Source: an uncultured Clostridia bacterium (GTDB taxonomy: Bacteria; Bacillota; Clostridia; Lachnospirales; Lachnospiraceae). Taken from it: DNA of 63,489 nt. The DNA lies in contig CANDNA010000020.1 of assembly GCA_947385955.1 (NCBI GenBank), forward strand, positions 1-63,489, written 5' to 3'. A program made the translations under genes and the position numbers. Under the pieces are notes generated by a model. The model saw only the letters and a list, made by a program, of their open reading frames with translations, ran no database searches and was not told the DNA's origin. Each line of letters starts with the position of its first letter. Position 1 is the stretch's first letter. Positions 17,875 through 27,174 of the stretch are shown piece after piece.

Positions 17875-19090
17875 CCTGGGAGGGCTGGCCTGGATTTCTG
17901 TATGCAGGGACAGTTCTTCCATAGCAGGGCGGCTGTCCGAACGAGATATGCCGGAGCGTGAAGCACAGATTTCCCGGTGGAAAAAGCCGGCAGAGAAAGA
18001 AAAGAACACAAAGGAAGGCAGAGAAAAAGAAAGCGCAGAGCGATGGGCAGAAATCTGTCTGGATCTGTATGTGGCAGCAGAGAACGGACAGAAAGAGAAC
18101 GATCCGGAAACCGTCCGCAGTATAGTAAACCGGTTTGGTGAACGGGGCTATCCGGCAGTGGACAGCAGGAATCAAATGGATATGGCAGAAGCTGATCAGA
18201 TGGTCAGGTTTTGTGAGGCGGCCTGTGCGGGAAAAGAAGCGGAGGTGATACTGGCAGAAGTGAGCGGGAGCGGATTTGAGATTTATGAGCTGCGGGCAGA
18301 GGCGGGAAAGGGGGAGGGGAAGGCGGAGAAAGTGGCAGTGAAGGTGACCCGGAGCCGGTATGAATATAAAAACAGAAAAATAAAGCAGGTGTTTCAGGGC
18401 AGCTATCAGGCGGAGGATTTCCGGTATACAGAAGATGGATATGTGATGTTTTCCGGTGGCTGGTTTTCAGAGGCAGACTATGTACTGACATGCAGCGAAG
18501 CCAGCGAATACAAGGCTTTCCGGGTACAGCCTCTGGATGAAATGTGCAGGAAGCTGAACCGGGAGTATATTATGCCTGTAGGGTATCGGTACAACAATAT
18601 GTTTCTGACCGACTGGCAGGAAGGGGAGTTTGGGAATCTTAATTTTTATGACCTGTTTGATCTTTTCTATCTCCGCAGGAATGCCAGACCGGTACCTTAT
18701 GAGGATGGCAGCATGATACCAAAGGATGTATTTGAATCTGTGCTGATGGCATATTTTTGCATGGACAGTGCGACATTGCAGGAAGAGGCAGTGTATTGCG
18801 CAGAAGAGGGAGGGTATCTTTACAGGCCGAGAGACTTTACAGAAGCGGAGTACCCGGCCTGGCCTTATCCGGAAGTGGTGGAGTATACGGAAAACGGAGA
18901 TGGGACGATGACGCTTCTGGTGCATGCAGTGTTTCCCTATGGGGGAAATTCCAGAGTGTATGCCCATGAGGTAGTGGTGCGTCCGCTGGAAGAGGGCGGT
19001 GTACAGTATGTGTCCAACCGGGTGATCCCGTCAAAAAAAAATAGTGAGATTACCTGGTATACGCCCCGGTCAACCGGAAACGGATGGTGA
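17822..19090 (+). CDS. Unknown exported protein co-expressed with the PBP (DUF6070-like?)
   Basis: This 422-aa protein starts 53 bases inside the end of the PBP gene, which implies co-transcription. The N-terminus has a short basic run and one hydrophobic helix (about residues 8-28), so it is either anchored with most of the chain outside or secreted. A charged stretch (about 45-75) precedes a mixed alpha/beta body. It has no catalytic motif I recognise. I have a weak memory of DUF6070 proteins in such bla-type loci of Lachnospiraceae. Its place suggests a role beside the PBP at the cell surface. Confidence 0.7.
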   Translation: MWSERSIRFWISGLAAISLGGLAWISVCRDSSSIAGRLSERDMPEREAQISRWKKPAEKEKNTKEGREKESAERWAEICLDLYVAAENGQKENDPETVRSIVNRFGERGYPAVDSRNQMDMAEADQMVRFCEAACAGKEAEVILAEVSGSGFEIYELRAEAGKGEGKAEKVAVKVTRSRYEYKNRKIKQVFQGSYQAEDFRYTEDGYVMFSGGWFSEADYVLTCSEASEYKAFRVQPLDEMCRKLNREYIMPVGYRYNNMFLTDWQEGEFGNLNFYDLFDLFYLRRNARPVPYEDGSMIPKDVFESVLMAYFCMDSATLQEEAVYCAEEGGYLYRPRDFTEAEYPAWPYPEVVEYTENGDGTMTLLVHAVFPYGGNSRVYAHEVVVRPLEEGGVQYVSNRVIPSKKNSEITWYTPRSTGNGW

Positions 19091-19121
19091 TTAAGAATAC
19101 TTCGGCAAAAGCATGGAGCTG

Positions 19122-20918
19122 TTACCGGAGATTCATAGTATCCAGAATGGACATGGTGATTTCTGCCGCCTGGCTGCCGGCAGTATCCTGACCGCCGGTA
19201 ATGTTGGTGGCAAAAAAGTAAAGATTGTCTGAGGTTTCCACATATCCCACAAACCATCCGTTCACATTCTGTCCATCCACCCGTCCGGTTCCGGTTTTGC
19301 CGTAAAAAGAGCCGCATTCTGATGAGGACAGGAAAAGAGAATCTTTCACAGACCGGATGTTTTCCGGGGCAAACCCAAAACGGTTGTGATAGAGCTTTGA
19401 TAAAAGCTCTGTCTGCTCGACAGCGGAAATTTTCAGGGAGGACTCCAGCCAATAGGAGGAACCGCCGCTTGTGTTTTCGTTGCCATATCCGATTTTGTGA
19501 AGATACCAGTCTGCAGAAGCCATTCCAAGCCGTTGGTCGATTTCCTGGAAATACCAGGTAACAGAGCCGGACATGGCAGTTTGCAGTGTCTGGTCGGCAT
19601 TCCAGGCTTCATACGGCCACCGTTCTCCATCCCAGGCCATTCGGGAGTGCTCAGGCGTGATGATGCCTTCTTCCAGAGCAAACAAAGCGTCATATATTTT
19701 GTAGGTAGAATCCGGTGAAAAGCGCAGGAGTGCATGCTCCGGGTTATGAATGTACCAGGCGTCCTGCTTTTCATCGTATAATACAAAGGTTCCGTCATAG
19801 GTTCCAAAGTATGCGGAAAGATCCGGAAAGACTGTCTGCCGGGAAGAAATATCCCACTGATAACGGTCAGACTCTGCCGCATAAGTTGACAGAATGGGAG
19901 CAAGGCAGGAAAGAAGCAGGGCAGTCAGGGCAAAAGCCGCCATTCCTTTCAGGCGCTTTTTCAGAGTCGGTTTTTGGTAGGCGGCAATGTTGAGGATACG
20001 CCGGTGAATCTGCTTTTTGCTTCCGCCGATCCCGGCGGTAAAAGGGCTGGGGGAACGGGAAAGGGTTTCTGCAAAGCGTATCAGCGTACTGCCATATTCG
20101 ATGTAAGCGTCTGCATCCAGCATGTTCAGAACAGAGGTATCACAGGCCAGTTCGCGGTCATTGCGCATCTCTTTCAGTGCATACCAGATGAGAGGATGGA
20201 ACCAGTAAAGTATCCGGGCAAGATTCATCAACGCATTGACAAGTGTATCTTTATGCCTGTAGTGCTGCAGTTCGTGAAGCAGCATATACCGCAGACCGGA
20301 CTGATCGGAACCGGCGAGTAAAGGAAGCGGCAGATAGATACATGGCCTGAAGAGCCCGACGATAACAGGAGAGCTTAAAAATGCGGTAGTGTAAACGGGA
20401 AGGTTCCCGGTGATTCCCATTTCCTGCAGACAGAGCTGATAGACTTTGCAGACATTCTGATTCTGAAGGGGAAGGGACGACTGCCTGATCCTGTGCAGGC
20501 GGAAAGCTGATTTGACCAGAAACAGAATCATGACAAGCATGCCCAGGCTCCATATGCCAAACAGGACCCATCCGATGGAAGGAGAGGCTTTGCTGCTGAC
20601 AGAAAGTGTAAAATCGTTCAGCCAGTGAGAGGCAGAGGCCAGACTCCGGCCGGAGCCGATGGATGTCCGGATTTTGCCGGCTGCTCTGAAGGAGCGTTTC
20701 AGACCATTGGACCAGAAAAAGAAACGGGAGGGATTCAGAAGCACCGGTTTCAAAGGAAGAAAAGGGACTGCCAACAGTCCCAGCAGGAGAAACCACAGAT
20801 GATACTGCATCCGGCAGGAAAGACAGCTTTGAAACAGGCGTCTGGCCAACAGAAGAATCCCGACGATACCGCAAAGCCATATGTTGCACAGAAAAAAACG
20901 GATCATAAAATCAGTCAT
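19122..20918 (-). CDS. blaR1: BlaR1/MecR1-type beta-lactam sensor-transducer
   Basis: This 598-aa membrane protein senses beta-lactams outside and activates an inside protease that leads to loss of the BlaI repressor. The N-terminal half has several membrane helices and an M56 peptidase domain with His-Glu-Leu-Gln-His at 215-219. After a last membrane helix (about 325-347) comes a class D beta-lactamase-like sensor domain. It has the acylated serine in Ser404-Thr-Tyr-Lys407, a SGSV motif and a KTG motif near the end. Its ATG at 20918 overlaps the end of blaI by 8 bases. The 3' end faces the convergent gene ending at 19090. Confidence 0.95.
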   Translation of the reverse strand: MTDFMIRFFLCNIWLCGIVGILLLARRLFQSCLSCRMQYHLWFLLLGLLAVPFLPLKPVLLNPSRFFFWSNGLKRSFRAAGKIRTSIGSGRSLASASHWLNDFTLSVSSKASPSIGWVLFGIWSLGMLVMILFLVKSAFRLHRIRQSSLPLQNQNVCKVYQLCLQEMGITGNLPVYTTAFLSSPVIVGLFRPCIYLPLPLLAGSDQSGLRYMLLHELQHYRHKDTLVNALMNLARILYWFHPLIWYALKEMRNDRELACDTSVLNMLDADAYIEYGSTLIRFAETLSRSPSPFTAGIGGSKKQIHRRILNIAAYQKPTLKKRLKGMAAFALTALLLSCLAPILSTYAAESDRYQWDISSRQTVFPDLSAYFGTYDGTFVLYDEKQDAWYIHNPEHALLRFSPDSTYKIYDALFALEEGIITPEHSRMAWDGERWPYEAWNADQTLQTAMSGSVTWYFQEIDQRLGMASADWYLHKIGYGNENTSGGSSYWLESSLKISAVEQTELLSKLYHNRFGFAPENIRSVKDSLFLSSSECGSFYGKTGTGRVDGQNVNGWFVGYVETSDNLYFFATNITGGQDTAGSQAAEITMSILDTMNLR

Positions 20919-21306
20919 GGGAGTGGTCTCCTTTGGGGGAATGACTGGAAAGAAGAGAACGCAGGTGTTCTATTTCCGATTCCGACAGCCTGTCATTTTC
21001 GATATAGGAGGACAACATGGCGGTGATGTCCCCGTTAAAATAACGTTTCAGAAAAGAGCGGCTTTCCTGACCGATGTATTCGTCCTCTCTGACCAGCGGT
21101 GTATAGACAAATACCCTGCTTTCTTTTTCGTAAGACAGAACGCCTTTTGTTACCAGCCGTTTGATCAGAGTCTGTATTGTTTTCGGGCTCCAGGAAGTGG
21201 TGCGTAATAATTTCTCCGTGATCTCGTTGGTGCTGATGGGAGCGTATTTCCATACGATTTTCATGACTTCATATTCGGCTTCTGATATTTGCGGCAAAGC
21301 ATTCAT
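20911..21306 (-). CDS. blaI: BlaI/MecI family repressor
   Basis: This 131-aa winged-helix repressor is full length for the family. The DNA-binding half includes ISEAEYEVMKIVWKYAP and TTSWSPKTIQTLIKRLVTKG. The C-terminal half forms the helical dimer interface, where BlaR1-triggered cleavage normally occurs. It is the first gene of a two-gene minus-strand operon with blaR1. The matching operator in its own promoter (21340-21359) and in the PBP promoter indicates autorepression and control of the PBP operon. Confidence 0.95.
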   Translation of the reverse strand: MNALPQISEAEYEVMKIVWKYAPISTNEITEKLLRTTSWSPKTIQTLIKRLVTKGVLSYEKESRVFVYTPLVREDEYIGQESRSFLKRYFNGDITAMLSSYIENDRLSESEIEHLRSLLSSHSPKGDHSHD

Positions 21307-21339
21307 AATAAGCTCCTTACAGTTTATGACAATTTCATA

Positions 21340-21359
21340 TAAATCCTACATACGTAATA
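21340..21359 (-). promoter_or_regulatory. BlaI/MecI-type operator 3
   Basis: Read on the plus strand it is TAAATCCTACA-TAC-GTAATA, differing from the two sites before the PBP gene only in the C at position 7 and the three centre bases. It lies just downstream of the -10 box of the blaI promoter. Confidence 0.8.
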
Positions 21360-21364
21360 ATTAT

Positions 21365-21393
21365 AGTATAAAAGGAAATTCCGGGGTTGTCAA
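21365..21393 (-). promoter_or_regulatory. Promoter of blaI-blaR1
   Basis: On the minus strand TTGACA (21393-21388) and TATACT (21370-21365) are 17 bases apart, followed at once by operator 3. Confidence 0.8.
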
Positions 21394-21427
21394 TCAGGAC
21401 AGCGGCAGCAGGCTCTCACCCGATCAA

Positions 21428-21465
21428 AAGAAAAAAGCACATTACTTTGCAAAGCAATGTGCTTT
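21428..21465 (-). terminator. Terminator of the chemoreceptor gene
   Basis: A long stem (AAAGCACATT with AATGTGCTTT, extended by CTTTG/CAAAG) is followed on the minus strand by a T-rich tail. It lies about 40 bases after the stop of the chemoreceptor gene and separates it from blaI. Confidence 0.85.
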
Positions 21466-21506
21466 CTGTTTTATCGCTGTGCCGCAGCCGGAGTATATTT
21501 AGCGGC

Positions 21507-23540
21507 TTATTGGCAAAGCTCAAATTTCTGAACCATTTTATTCAGGATTTCAGCCTGAGAGGCCAGTTCTTCCGAGGTGGCTGAGGTTTCCTGGGAAGCG
21601 GCGGAGTTATCCTGGATTCCATGAGATATTTCTTCGATTCCGGCCCGGAGCTGTTTCATGCTTTCTGCCTGTACCGCAGCATTTTCCGCAGTTCCCTGGA
21701 TCATTTCATTGACATGGTCCACAGCGTTTACGGATTCTTTCAGAGAACTCATGGCGCCGGCAGCAATGGTATTTCCTTTGTTGATTTCTTCCATCGAAAT
21801 TTCGATCAGCTCTTTTGTGGTATTGGCAGCTTTGGAGCTTTCCAGTGCCAGTTTGCCGATTTCATCCGCCACCACTGCAAAGCCTCTTCCGGCTTCTCCG
21901 GCCCGGGCTGCTTCTATGGAAGCGTTTAATGACAAAAGATTTGTCTGTGATGCAATTTCTTCGATGGTCTGTATGATGCCGACGACCTGCTGGGAAGTCT
22001 GGTGGATTTTGTTCATGGCCTCCATCATCTGTTTCATTTTTGTCTGATTCTGCTCGATCATTGCGGTGGCCTGGGCGGTGGCCTGGGCAGAAGCCTCTGC
22101 TTCCCGGCGGCTGTTTTCCACCTGATCGGCAACGCTGGTGGTGGTTGCGGCAAGCTGTGCGATGGATGCGGCCTGTTCTTCCGCACCTTCTGCCAGAATC
22201 TGGGAGGCGGTGGCAAGCTCGGCGGCCCCTACGGATACCCGTCCGGAACTGTCGTTGATTCCCAGCATCACCTGATTCATGGAATCGGAAATATTGAGGA
22301 GGGCGGTTTTGATTTTCTGGAATTCACCCACGTAATCATGTTTCAGATGGACACTGAGTCTGCCGTCTGCAATCTGTGCCAGTACTTCTGCGGTTTCATC
22401 TATGTATGCAATGTATTCCTTCAGACGGTTGACTGTTTTCTGGAATGATTCTCCCAATTCCCCTATTTCATCTTCGCTTGTGATCTGAATATTGACATCC
22501 AGATCGCCTGCGGCAAGCTGCTGCGCGGTGTGGTTCAGCTCCAGAATCGGTTTCACCAGGCTGGCAGCGCTTTTCCGGATGCTGATTGCGATCAGTATGA
22601 TACCGATGGTAAAAATCAGGATCAGAGCAATGACCATTGCAGCCAGCATGGCATAATATTCTGACAGAGGCATGCTGCTCAGTACAACATAGCCGGTATC
22701 TCCCGCACGCTGGAGGGAGCCGTATTTGATAATACCGTCAGCTTTATATTTTAAAAAGGTATCTGTTTTCGAGGTGATGGCTTCTGCCACATTCGTGGAA
22801 ATATTTACTTCTGCAATATTTTTCTGGATGATGTCACTCTGGGGATGATACAGGAAAGTGCCATTTTCCGACAACAGCAGCATATATCCGTTTTTGCCGA
22901 TTTTGTATTCGCTCATAACCTGCGTCATATGATCCAGGGAGATATCCATACCCACGGCGCCGAGAACCTCGCCCGTAGCGTCATCAATGACCGGGCATGC
23001 GGCACTGAGAATCATTTTTCCGGTGGAAGAGTCCACATAAGGCTCTGTCAGGAGGACTTTCTTTGTTTCGATACAGCCATACCAGCCGCGGCCTGTAATA
23101 TCCCAGCTTTCATCGCTTACAAAGCCGTCGGACTGCATTAAGGAACTGGTATCCAGATCAGAAATCCATGCCGCCATTACATTTTCGGTATCGGTATTTG
23201 CGATACCAATCAGATTTTCCATAACAGTGTCTATTTTTTCTGCCTGTCCCATAGTACTGCCGGGGGTTGTTTCCTGCAAAACGGACTTGATTTCCGGATT
23301 GACTGCCATTTCTTCCACGCTCTTGGTGTACTGTTCCAGAAATCCGGTCAGTTGATTGGCCGCCGCATTGGATTCCTGTATCAATTCCGTTTCTTTTGAT
23401 GTAATGCTGAGCCAGCCTACCATAAAGATTGACACAGCGGCTATCAGCAGAAGGACAAAAATGACACTTCCTCCTATTTGCCATAGAATTTTATCGGCTA
23501 TTTTTTTCTTTGGATGGGTTCTATTTATTGGCTGTTTCAT
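21507..23540 (-). CDS. Methyl-accepting chemotaxis protein
   Basis: This 677-aa transmembrane chemoreceptor controls flagellar rotation through CheA/CheW. A short cytoplasmic N-terminus and membrane helix (about 20-45) lead to an extracellular dCache-type sensor (about 50-300), with the VLGAVGMDISLDH stretch of such domains. The second membrane helix lies at about 303-325, and a HAMP domain follows. The long signalling coiled coil has a hairpin tip including EIASQTNLLSLNASIEAARA, the universal receptor signature. AAGGAGG precedes the ATG by 7 bases. The ligand cannot be told. The large flagellin gene 5 kb away supports motility. Confidence 0.95.
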   Translation of the reverse strand: MKQPINRTHPKKKIADKILWQIGGSVIFVLLLIAAVSIFMVGWLSITSKETELIQESNAAANQLTGFLEQYTKSVEEMAVNPEIKSVLQETTPGSTMGQAEKIDTVMENLIGIANTDTENVMAAWISDLDTSSLMQSDGFVSDESWDITGRGWYGCIETKKVLLTEPYVDSSTGKMILSAACPVIDDATGEVLGAVGMDISLDHMTQVMSEYKIGKNGYMLLLSENGTFLYHPQSDIIQKNIAEVNISTNVAEAITSKTDTFLKYKADGIIKYGSLQRAGDTGYVVLSSMPLSEYYAMLAAMVIALILIFTIGIILIAISIRKSAASLVKPILELNHTAQQLAAGDLDVNIQITSEDEIGELGESFQKTVNRLKEYIAYIDETAEVLAQIADGRLSVHLKHDYVGEFQKIKTALLNISDSMNQVMLGINDSSGRVSVGAAELATASQILAEGAEEQAASIAQLAATTTSVADQVENSRREAEASAQATAQATAMIEQNQTKMKQMMEAMNKIHQTSQQVVGIIQTIEEIASQTNLLSLNASIEAARAGEAGRGFAVVADEIGKLALESSKAANTTKELIEISMEEINKGNTIAAGAMSSLKESVNAVDHVNEMIQGTAENAAVQAESMKQLRAGIEEISHGIQDNSAASQETSATSEELASQAEILNKMVQKFELCQ

Positions 23541-23627
23541 GTTTATCCTCCTTGTATATAACTCTCTTTTTTATTGTATCGCTTTTGTGCAATTAATACA
23601 ATAAAAACTTAGAACAAGGGAATGGAA

Positions 23628-23656
23628 TTGACATAAAAATCTGACGCTCTTATAAT
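23628..23656 (+). promoter_or_regulatory. Consensus promoter before the broken methyltransferase gene
   Basis: TTGACA (23628-23633) and TATAAT (23651-23656) are 17 bases apart, a perfect sigma-A consensus. The only plus-strand gene it could drive is the methyltransferase remnant beginning at 23725. Confidence 0.75.
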
Positions 23657-23724
23657 GAATGAAAAATGGAAGGGTTGTCTTATCTGCGGACTGGCGGCAG
23701 CTTAATTTTATAGAAGGAAACAGA

Positions 23725-24674
23725 ATGTTGATACAAAAAGATACAAGCTCTACTTTTGTGAATAATATGTCCCTGCCTGTGCACAGGTGGTTTCGGTATT
23801 CCGCAGGATTTTCAGCGGAATGTGCGGAACAGACAATAGACGATTACAGAACATCAAAGGCCGGATCGGAGATTACTGTGCTGGATCCTTTTGCAGGTTC
23901 GGGCACTACCTTATTGGTGTGTGATAAACTGGGGATCAGATCAGTAGGATATGAAGCACAGCCTTTTGCTGCCGGGTTGCAAAGACAAAGTTGCTGTGAG
24001 GGACAGATGTGGCTCAGTTTCGCAGAAGAGCCTGTGAAGTGTTGGAGACAGCAAAACAATGTGACAGAGAACTGTATACATACCCGGCACTGATCTACAA
24101 GAGTTATAACAAGAATAATCCGGAAAAGATTGATTATTTGAGAAAAGCATTAGAAGGAGTAAAAGTGGAGACTGCATATGATCTGACCTGGATGAATTTT
24201 GTTTCCATTTTGCGCAGTACCTCCTGCGCAGGTACTGCCACATGGCAATATGTATTGCCCAATAAGGGTAAAATGAAAGTAGCTGACACATTCAGTGCTT
24301 TTCAGCAGCAGACAGAACGCATGTGTGAAGATATGCTGTATATGCAGTCTTGCAGACCGTCTTCGAAAGCCAGTCTGTTATTGCATGATGCACGGAAAAA
24401 ATCTGTGATCAGGGAGAACAGTATTGATTTGATTATTACTTCACCTCCCTATGCCAATAATTATGATTATGGAGACGCTACCAGGCTGGAGCTTTCTGTG
24501 TTGGGAGAAATCATTGGCTGGGGAGATTTGCAGAAAAAAGTACGAATGGGACTGGTACGTTCCTGTTCACAAATGGTATCCGGGGAGAGGAAACAGACAT
24601 TTTCCTATTTGGAATCTCCATTGCGGCAGGATTCAGAGAGTACTGGTTTGAAAAGACAAGAGATCGAAACGTAA
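23725..24674 (+). pseudogene. Decayed DNA methyltransferase
   Basis: The first frame, from ATG 23725, carries motif I LDPFAGSGTTLLVCDKLG (an AdoMet site). It loses its frame around 23970 after GYEAQPFAAG. In the frame that continues there is VAKTKLL, then an in-frame TGA where Trp would fit, then DVAQFRRRACEVLETAKQCD and motif IV TSPPYANNYDYG. The end, from about 24570, no longer matches a methylase, and another frame reads REYWFEKTRDRNVKWKN. At least one frameshift, one stop and a changed 3' end indicate a real pseudogene. In its intact form it would be an adenine-N6 or cytosine-N4 methylase by the SPPY motif. Confidence 0.8.
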
Positions 24675-24675
24675 A

Positions 24676-24930
24676 ATGGAAAAATCGCAAGCACTCAATT
24701 CCGTTAAAGGAAGGGCGTCTATGGGTCATGGTGTGTCAAATGAGTTTTCTACGGTAGAGGAAACCTGCCGTTATCTGGCAGAGAATGTTCCTTCGCTCAC
24801 TTTTACAGACAAGGAGTTGTGTGAATACCATATAGTGATTCGTTATTCAAATGAGGACACTATGGAAGTGAGGTGCAAAGACCGGCAGACAGCGATTGCC
24901 ACACTGAAAAGTTTGCCGATGTCTGAGTAA
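24676..24930 (+). CDS. Small hypothetical protein
   Basis: Frame of 84 codons directly after the methyltransferase remnant. An internal ATG at 24721, with AAGGAAGG about 7 bases upstream, may be the better start and would give 69 aa. The sequence is polar, without membrane helices, and contains FTDKELCEYHIVIRYSNED. I do not recognise it. It may be a real small gene or part of the debris. Confidence 0.4.
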   Translation: MEKSQALNSVKGRASMGHGVSNEFSTVEETCRYLAENVPSLTFTDKELCEYHIVIRYSNEDTMEVRCKDRQTAIATLKSLPMSE

Positions 24931-24990
24931 AGAGTGCCCAGTTAGAATTGAAATAAAACGGCAACCAAACAGACAGGGAGCGGATAAGAA

Positions 24991-25587
24991 ATGTTAAATC
25001 GGGAAGATATGCTGGAGCTGACCAGGCGAATGACACTTTCCAGGACATCCATGACCCGGATAGCAGGATGCTATATGGATGAGGACGGAAAAATAGACGG
25101 TACGTTCAACACCAATTTTCTGAATCTTTCCCCGGGCGACAGGAAACACAACCTGTCCATAGCCAAAGCCATACCGTTTTCACGGACGAATGAACAGCTC
25201 CGGGAGTATGGATTTTCGCCGGACAGGAGGGGAGCCGGCAGTATGTGGCAGCTTTTAGCTGCCATTAAAAGCTGCGGGCTTAAAAATGATGCGCTGCTGG
25301 ATACCTTTTATGAGCTGGTAAGAGAGCGGTATCAGGAGAGGAAGGCGTATGCTGTTTATGTGTTTCACGACCGGTACGATGTACCGGTAAAGGCAGCAGA
25401 CCATATGCGCCAGGGAGAATCAGAGGAAGTATATGAATATCTGATCTGTGCCATATGTCCGCTGATTGGGGAATATGAACCGGGTATGCCGGAGTGCGGT
25501 TTTTTATTCCCTTCTTTTTCACAGCGAAGTACGGATCTGTATAAAGCGGCAGTGTTTTTTGCCGATGAGAAACGGCATATTGTCTGA
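24991..25587 (+). CDS. DUF4317 family protein, shortened
   Basis: The N-terminus MLNREDMLELTRRMT, the phrase GSMWQLLAAIKSCGLKNDALL and the ending block CPLIGEYEPGMPECGFLFP are typical of DUF4317 proteins of Clostridia. The family usually has around 400 aa. This product has 198, stopping after ADEKRHIV, so the C-terminal half is absent. Function of the family is unknown. Whether the short form is functional cannot be told. The ribosome binding site (GGGAG) is distant from the start. Confidence 0.7.
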   Translation: MLNREDMLELTRRMTLSRTSMTRIAGCYMDEDGKIDGTFNTNFLNLSPGDRKHNLSIAKAIPFSRTNEQLREYGFSPDRRGAGSMWQLLAAIKSCGLKNDALLDTFYELVRERYQERKAYAVYVFHDRYDVPVKAADHMRQGESEEVYEYLICAICPLIGEYEPGMPECGFLFPSFSQRSTDLYKAAVFFADEKRHIV

Positions 25588-25653
25588 CTTTCAGAGAGCA
25601 CTTTTTCACTGTCCCTGCATAGAATAGAGAAAAGGTATCTTGGAGGATCCCAT

Positions 25654-26202
25654 ATGGAAAAAAAGGGTGCTCCTCTGGAAAATCTCTGCAGTTTTCAGGG
25701 CGGAAAGCCTGCCATGACAGATCTGCCTTATCCGCCTGTCCGGGTAGAGGGGCAAAACCGGGCATACGCCAATCTGCTCAGTGTGGACTATTGCGGGTCT
25801 GTATCGGAGCTGTCTGCAATTACCCAGTATATTAACAATGAAAACCGGATCTCCCGCGGGAACTGTGCAGTGGCAAAGGTGATTCTGAATATTGCAATGG
25901 CAGAAATGATGCATCTGCAGAAGCTGGGAGAACTGATCTGTCTTTTAGGCGGAGATGTGGATTTCGTGGCAAAATACTGTGACAGAAAGAAATGTATGTG
26001 GACGCCCGGGTATCTGACGATTCCTCATGAGCTGAAGGAAATGCTGCTGGCCGATGTGGAAAGTGAGAAACAGGCGGTGGCCCAGTATGTGATGCATATT
26101 AAAATGATAGACGATGCCTGTGTGAATGCCGTAATACAGCGGATTATTCAGGATGAGGAATATCATATCATGCTGCTGCAGGCTCTTTTAAAAGAGCTTT
26201 GA
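25654..26202 (+). CDS. Ferritin-like (diiron-type) protein
   Basis: This 182-aa protein is predicted to be a four-helix bundle. After about 45 residues of non-helical leader come helix pairs with the metal-ligand pattern of ferritin-like proteins. SELSAITQYINNEN and AEMMHLQKLGELI form the first half (E-x-x-H type), and VESEKQAVAQYVMH with DEEYHIMLLQALL the second. Such proteins store iron or detoxify peroxide, or act as a Mn catalase-like coat component; which one is not decidable here. TTGGAGGATCC precedes the ATG. It stands alone, ending just before a convergent gene. Confidence 0.75.
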   Translation: MEKKGAPLENLCSFQGGKPAMTDLPYPPVRVEGQNRAYANLLSVDYCGSVSELSAITQYINNENRISRGNCAVAKVILNIAMAEMMHLQKLGELICLLGGDVDFVAKYCDRKKCMWTPGYLTIPHELKEMLLADVESEKQAVAQYVMHIKMIDDACVNAVIQRIIQDEEYHIMLLQALLKEL

Positions 26203-26232
26203 CAGACGGGAAACCGGTTTTGGAATCCATAT

Positions 26233-27015
26233 TTAAAAAATTATAAAGAACTCCAGCAGCTTTTCTGTCAGAGAGTTTTCACCCAGGGAAACCGCTCCCC
26301 ATTGAGGCACCATGCGGCTGAAGGCTTTTAAATTGCCGTTGGGCGTTCTGTGCCATGTCCGCATGTTAAAATCCTGCATGGAGTCATCTGCTGAGCCGGC
26401 CAGTTCCCTGGCCACATGATCGCAATTATTGGTATAGATCCGGTACAGCGGCAGTGTCTTATCCCGGCTCATCGCTTCCATTTCCTGTGCCAGCGCCGCT
26501 TTTTCTGCTTCCTGACCGGTCAGTGCCCACCTGCTGTACAGATCCTGAAAGCGTTCCTGTGTCCGGATATATACCTGTGCCTGTGCCAGAACTGCCTGAC
26601 AATCCTCTGCGCTGACAGGACGGTACAGCGCCCAGTCATAATTGCCATTGAGCTGGTCTCCGTCCAGATGCAGATCTCCGGTCCGGAGAAAGGCAGTGAC
26701 TTCCTCTGCGCTCATGGTACCTGTGCTCATTTTTCCCACACCTGCTTTTCCCAGCAGGCTTTCTCCCAGAGAACACTGCATACCGTTAAAGCTGAGTACA
26801 GTGCCGCAGCCGTTTTGGTCAGTCAGCAGCAGGATACTGTGTCCCAGCCCTTTCATACCGTCTGCATTGACGATATAATATAAGGTGCAGTCCTCTTCCG
26901 GGAGAGTGGTGTCATGTACAGATATCTGCATGGACAGGCACAGACACAAATAGAGAAAAAGGACAAAGAATAATACTGTTTTCAGTGGTTTTTGTGTTTT
27001 TCGCAGGCTTCTCAT
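26233..27015 (-). CDS. Membrane-anchored papain-like (DUF4105-type) protein
   Basis: About 260 aa. One N-terminal membrane helix (about residues 12-32) is followed by an extracytoplasmic domain. A GLGHSILLLTD segment holds a likely catalytic His, and YTNNCDHVARELAG near residue 205 holds a likely catalytic Cys. The His-before-Cys order is that of circularly permuted NlpC/P60-like enzymes and DUF4105 proteins. Substrate unknown. The minus-strand open frame continues upstream to 28095, but that part is a shadow of the glutamine synthetase gene. The start at 27015 was chosen because the helix follows it; an ATG at 27063 is possible. Neither has a good ribosome binding site. Confidence 0.65.
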   Translation of the reverse strand: MRSLRKTQKPLKTVLFFVLFLYLCLCLSMQISVHDTTLPEEDCTLYYIVNADGMKGLGHSILLLTDQNGCGTVLSFNGMQCSLGESLLGKAGVGKMSTGTMSAEEVTAFLRTGDLHLDGDQLNGNYDWALYRPVSAEDCQAVLAQAQVYIRTQERFQDLYSRWALTGQEAEKAALAQEMEAMSRDKTLPLYRIYTNNCDHVARELAGSADDSMQDFNMRTWHRTPNGNLKAFSRMVPQWGAVSLGENSLTEKLLEFFIIF

Positions 27016-27174
27016 AGGATTTATGATATCAAATTTCCGGATGACATGGTATAATGTACCCATATCTTTGTAAAAAACCAATAGAATACGGGCTGGTTTT
27101 AAGAGAATTGGCACTGTTTTGCACAAAACGCTGCCTGGAATCCTGAAATCAGCCGGGAAAAAGGAGCAGGGATT

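Noticed and set aside
27108-27124. Sigma-54-like promoter (TTGGCAC...TTGCAC) before glnA
   Set aside because: The GG and GC elements are 9 bases apart instead of the required 10, and no sigma-54 activator is visible in the window.
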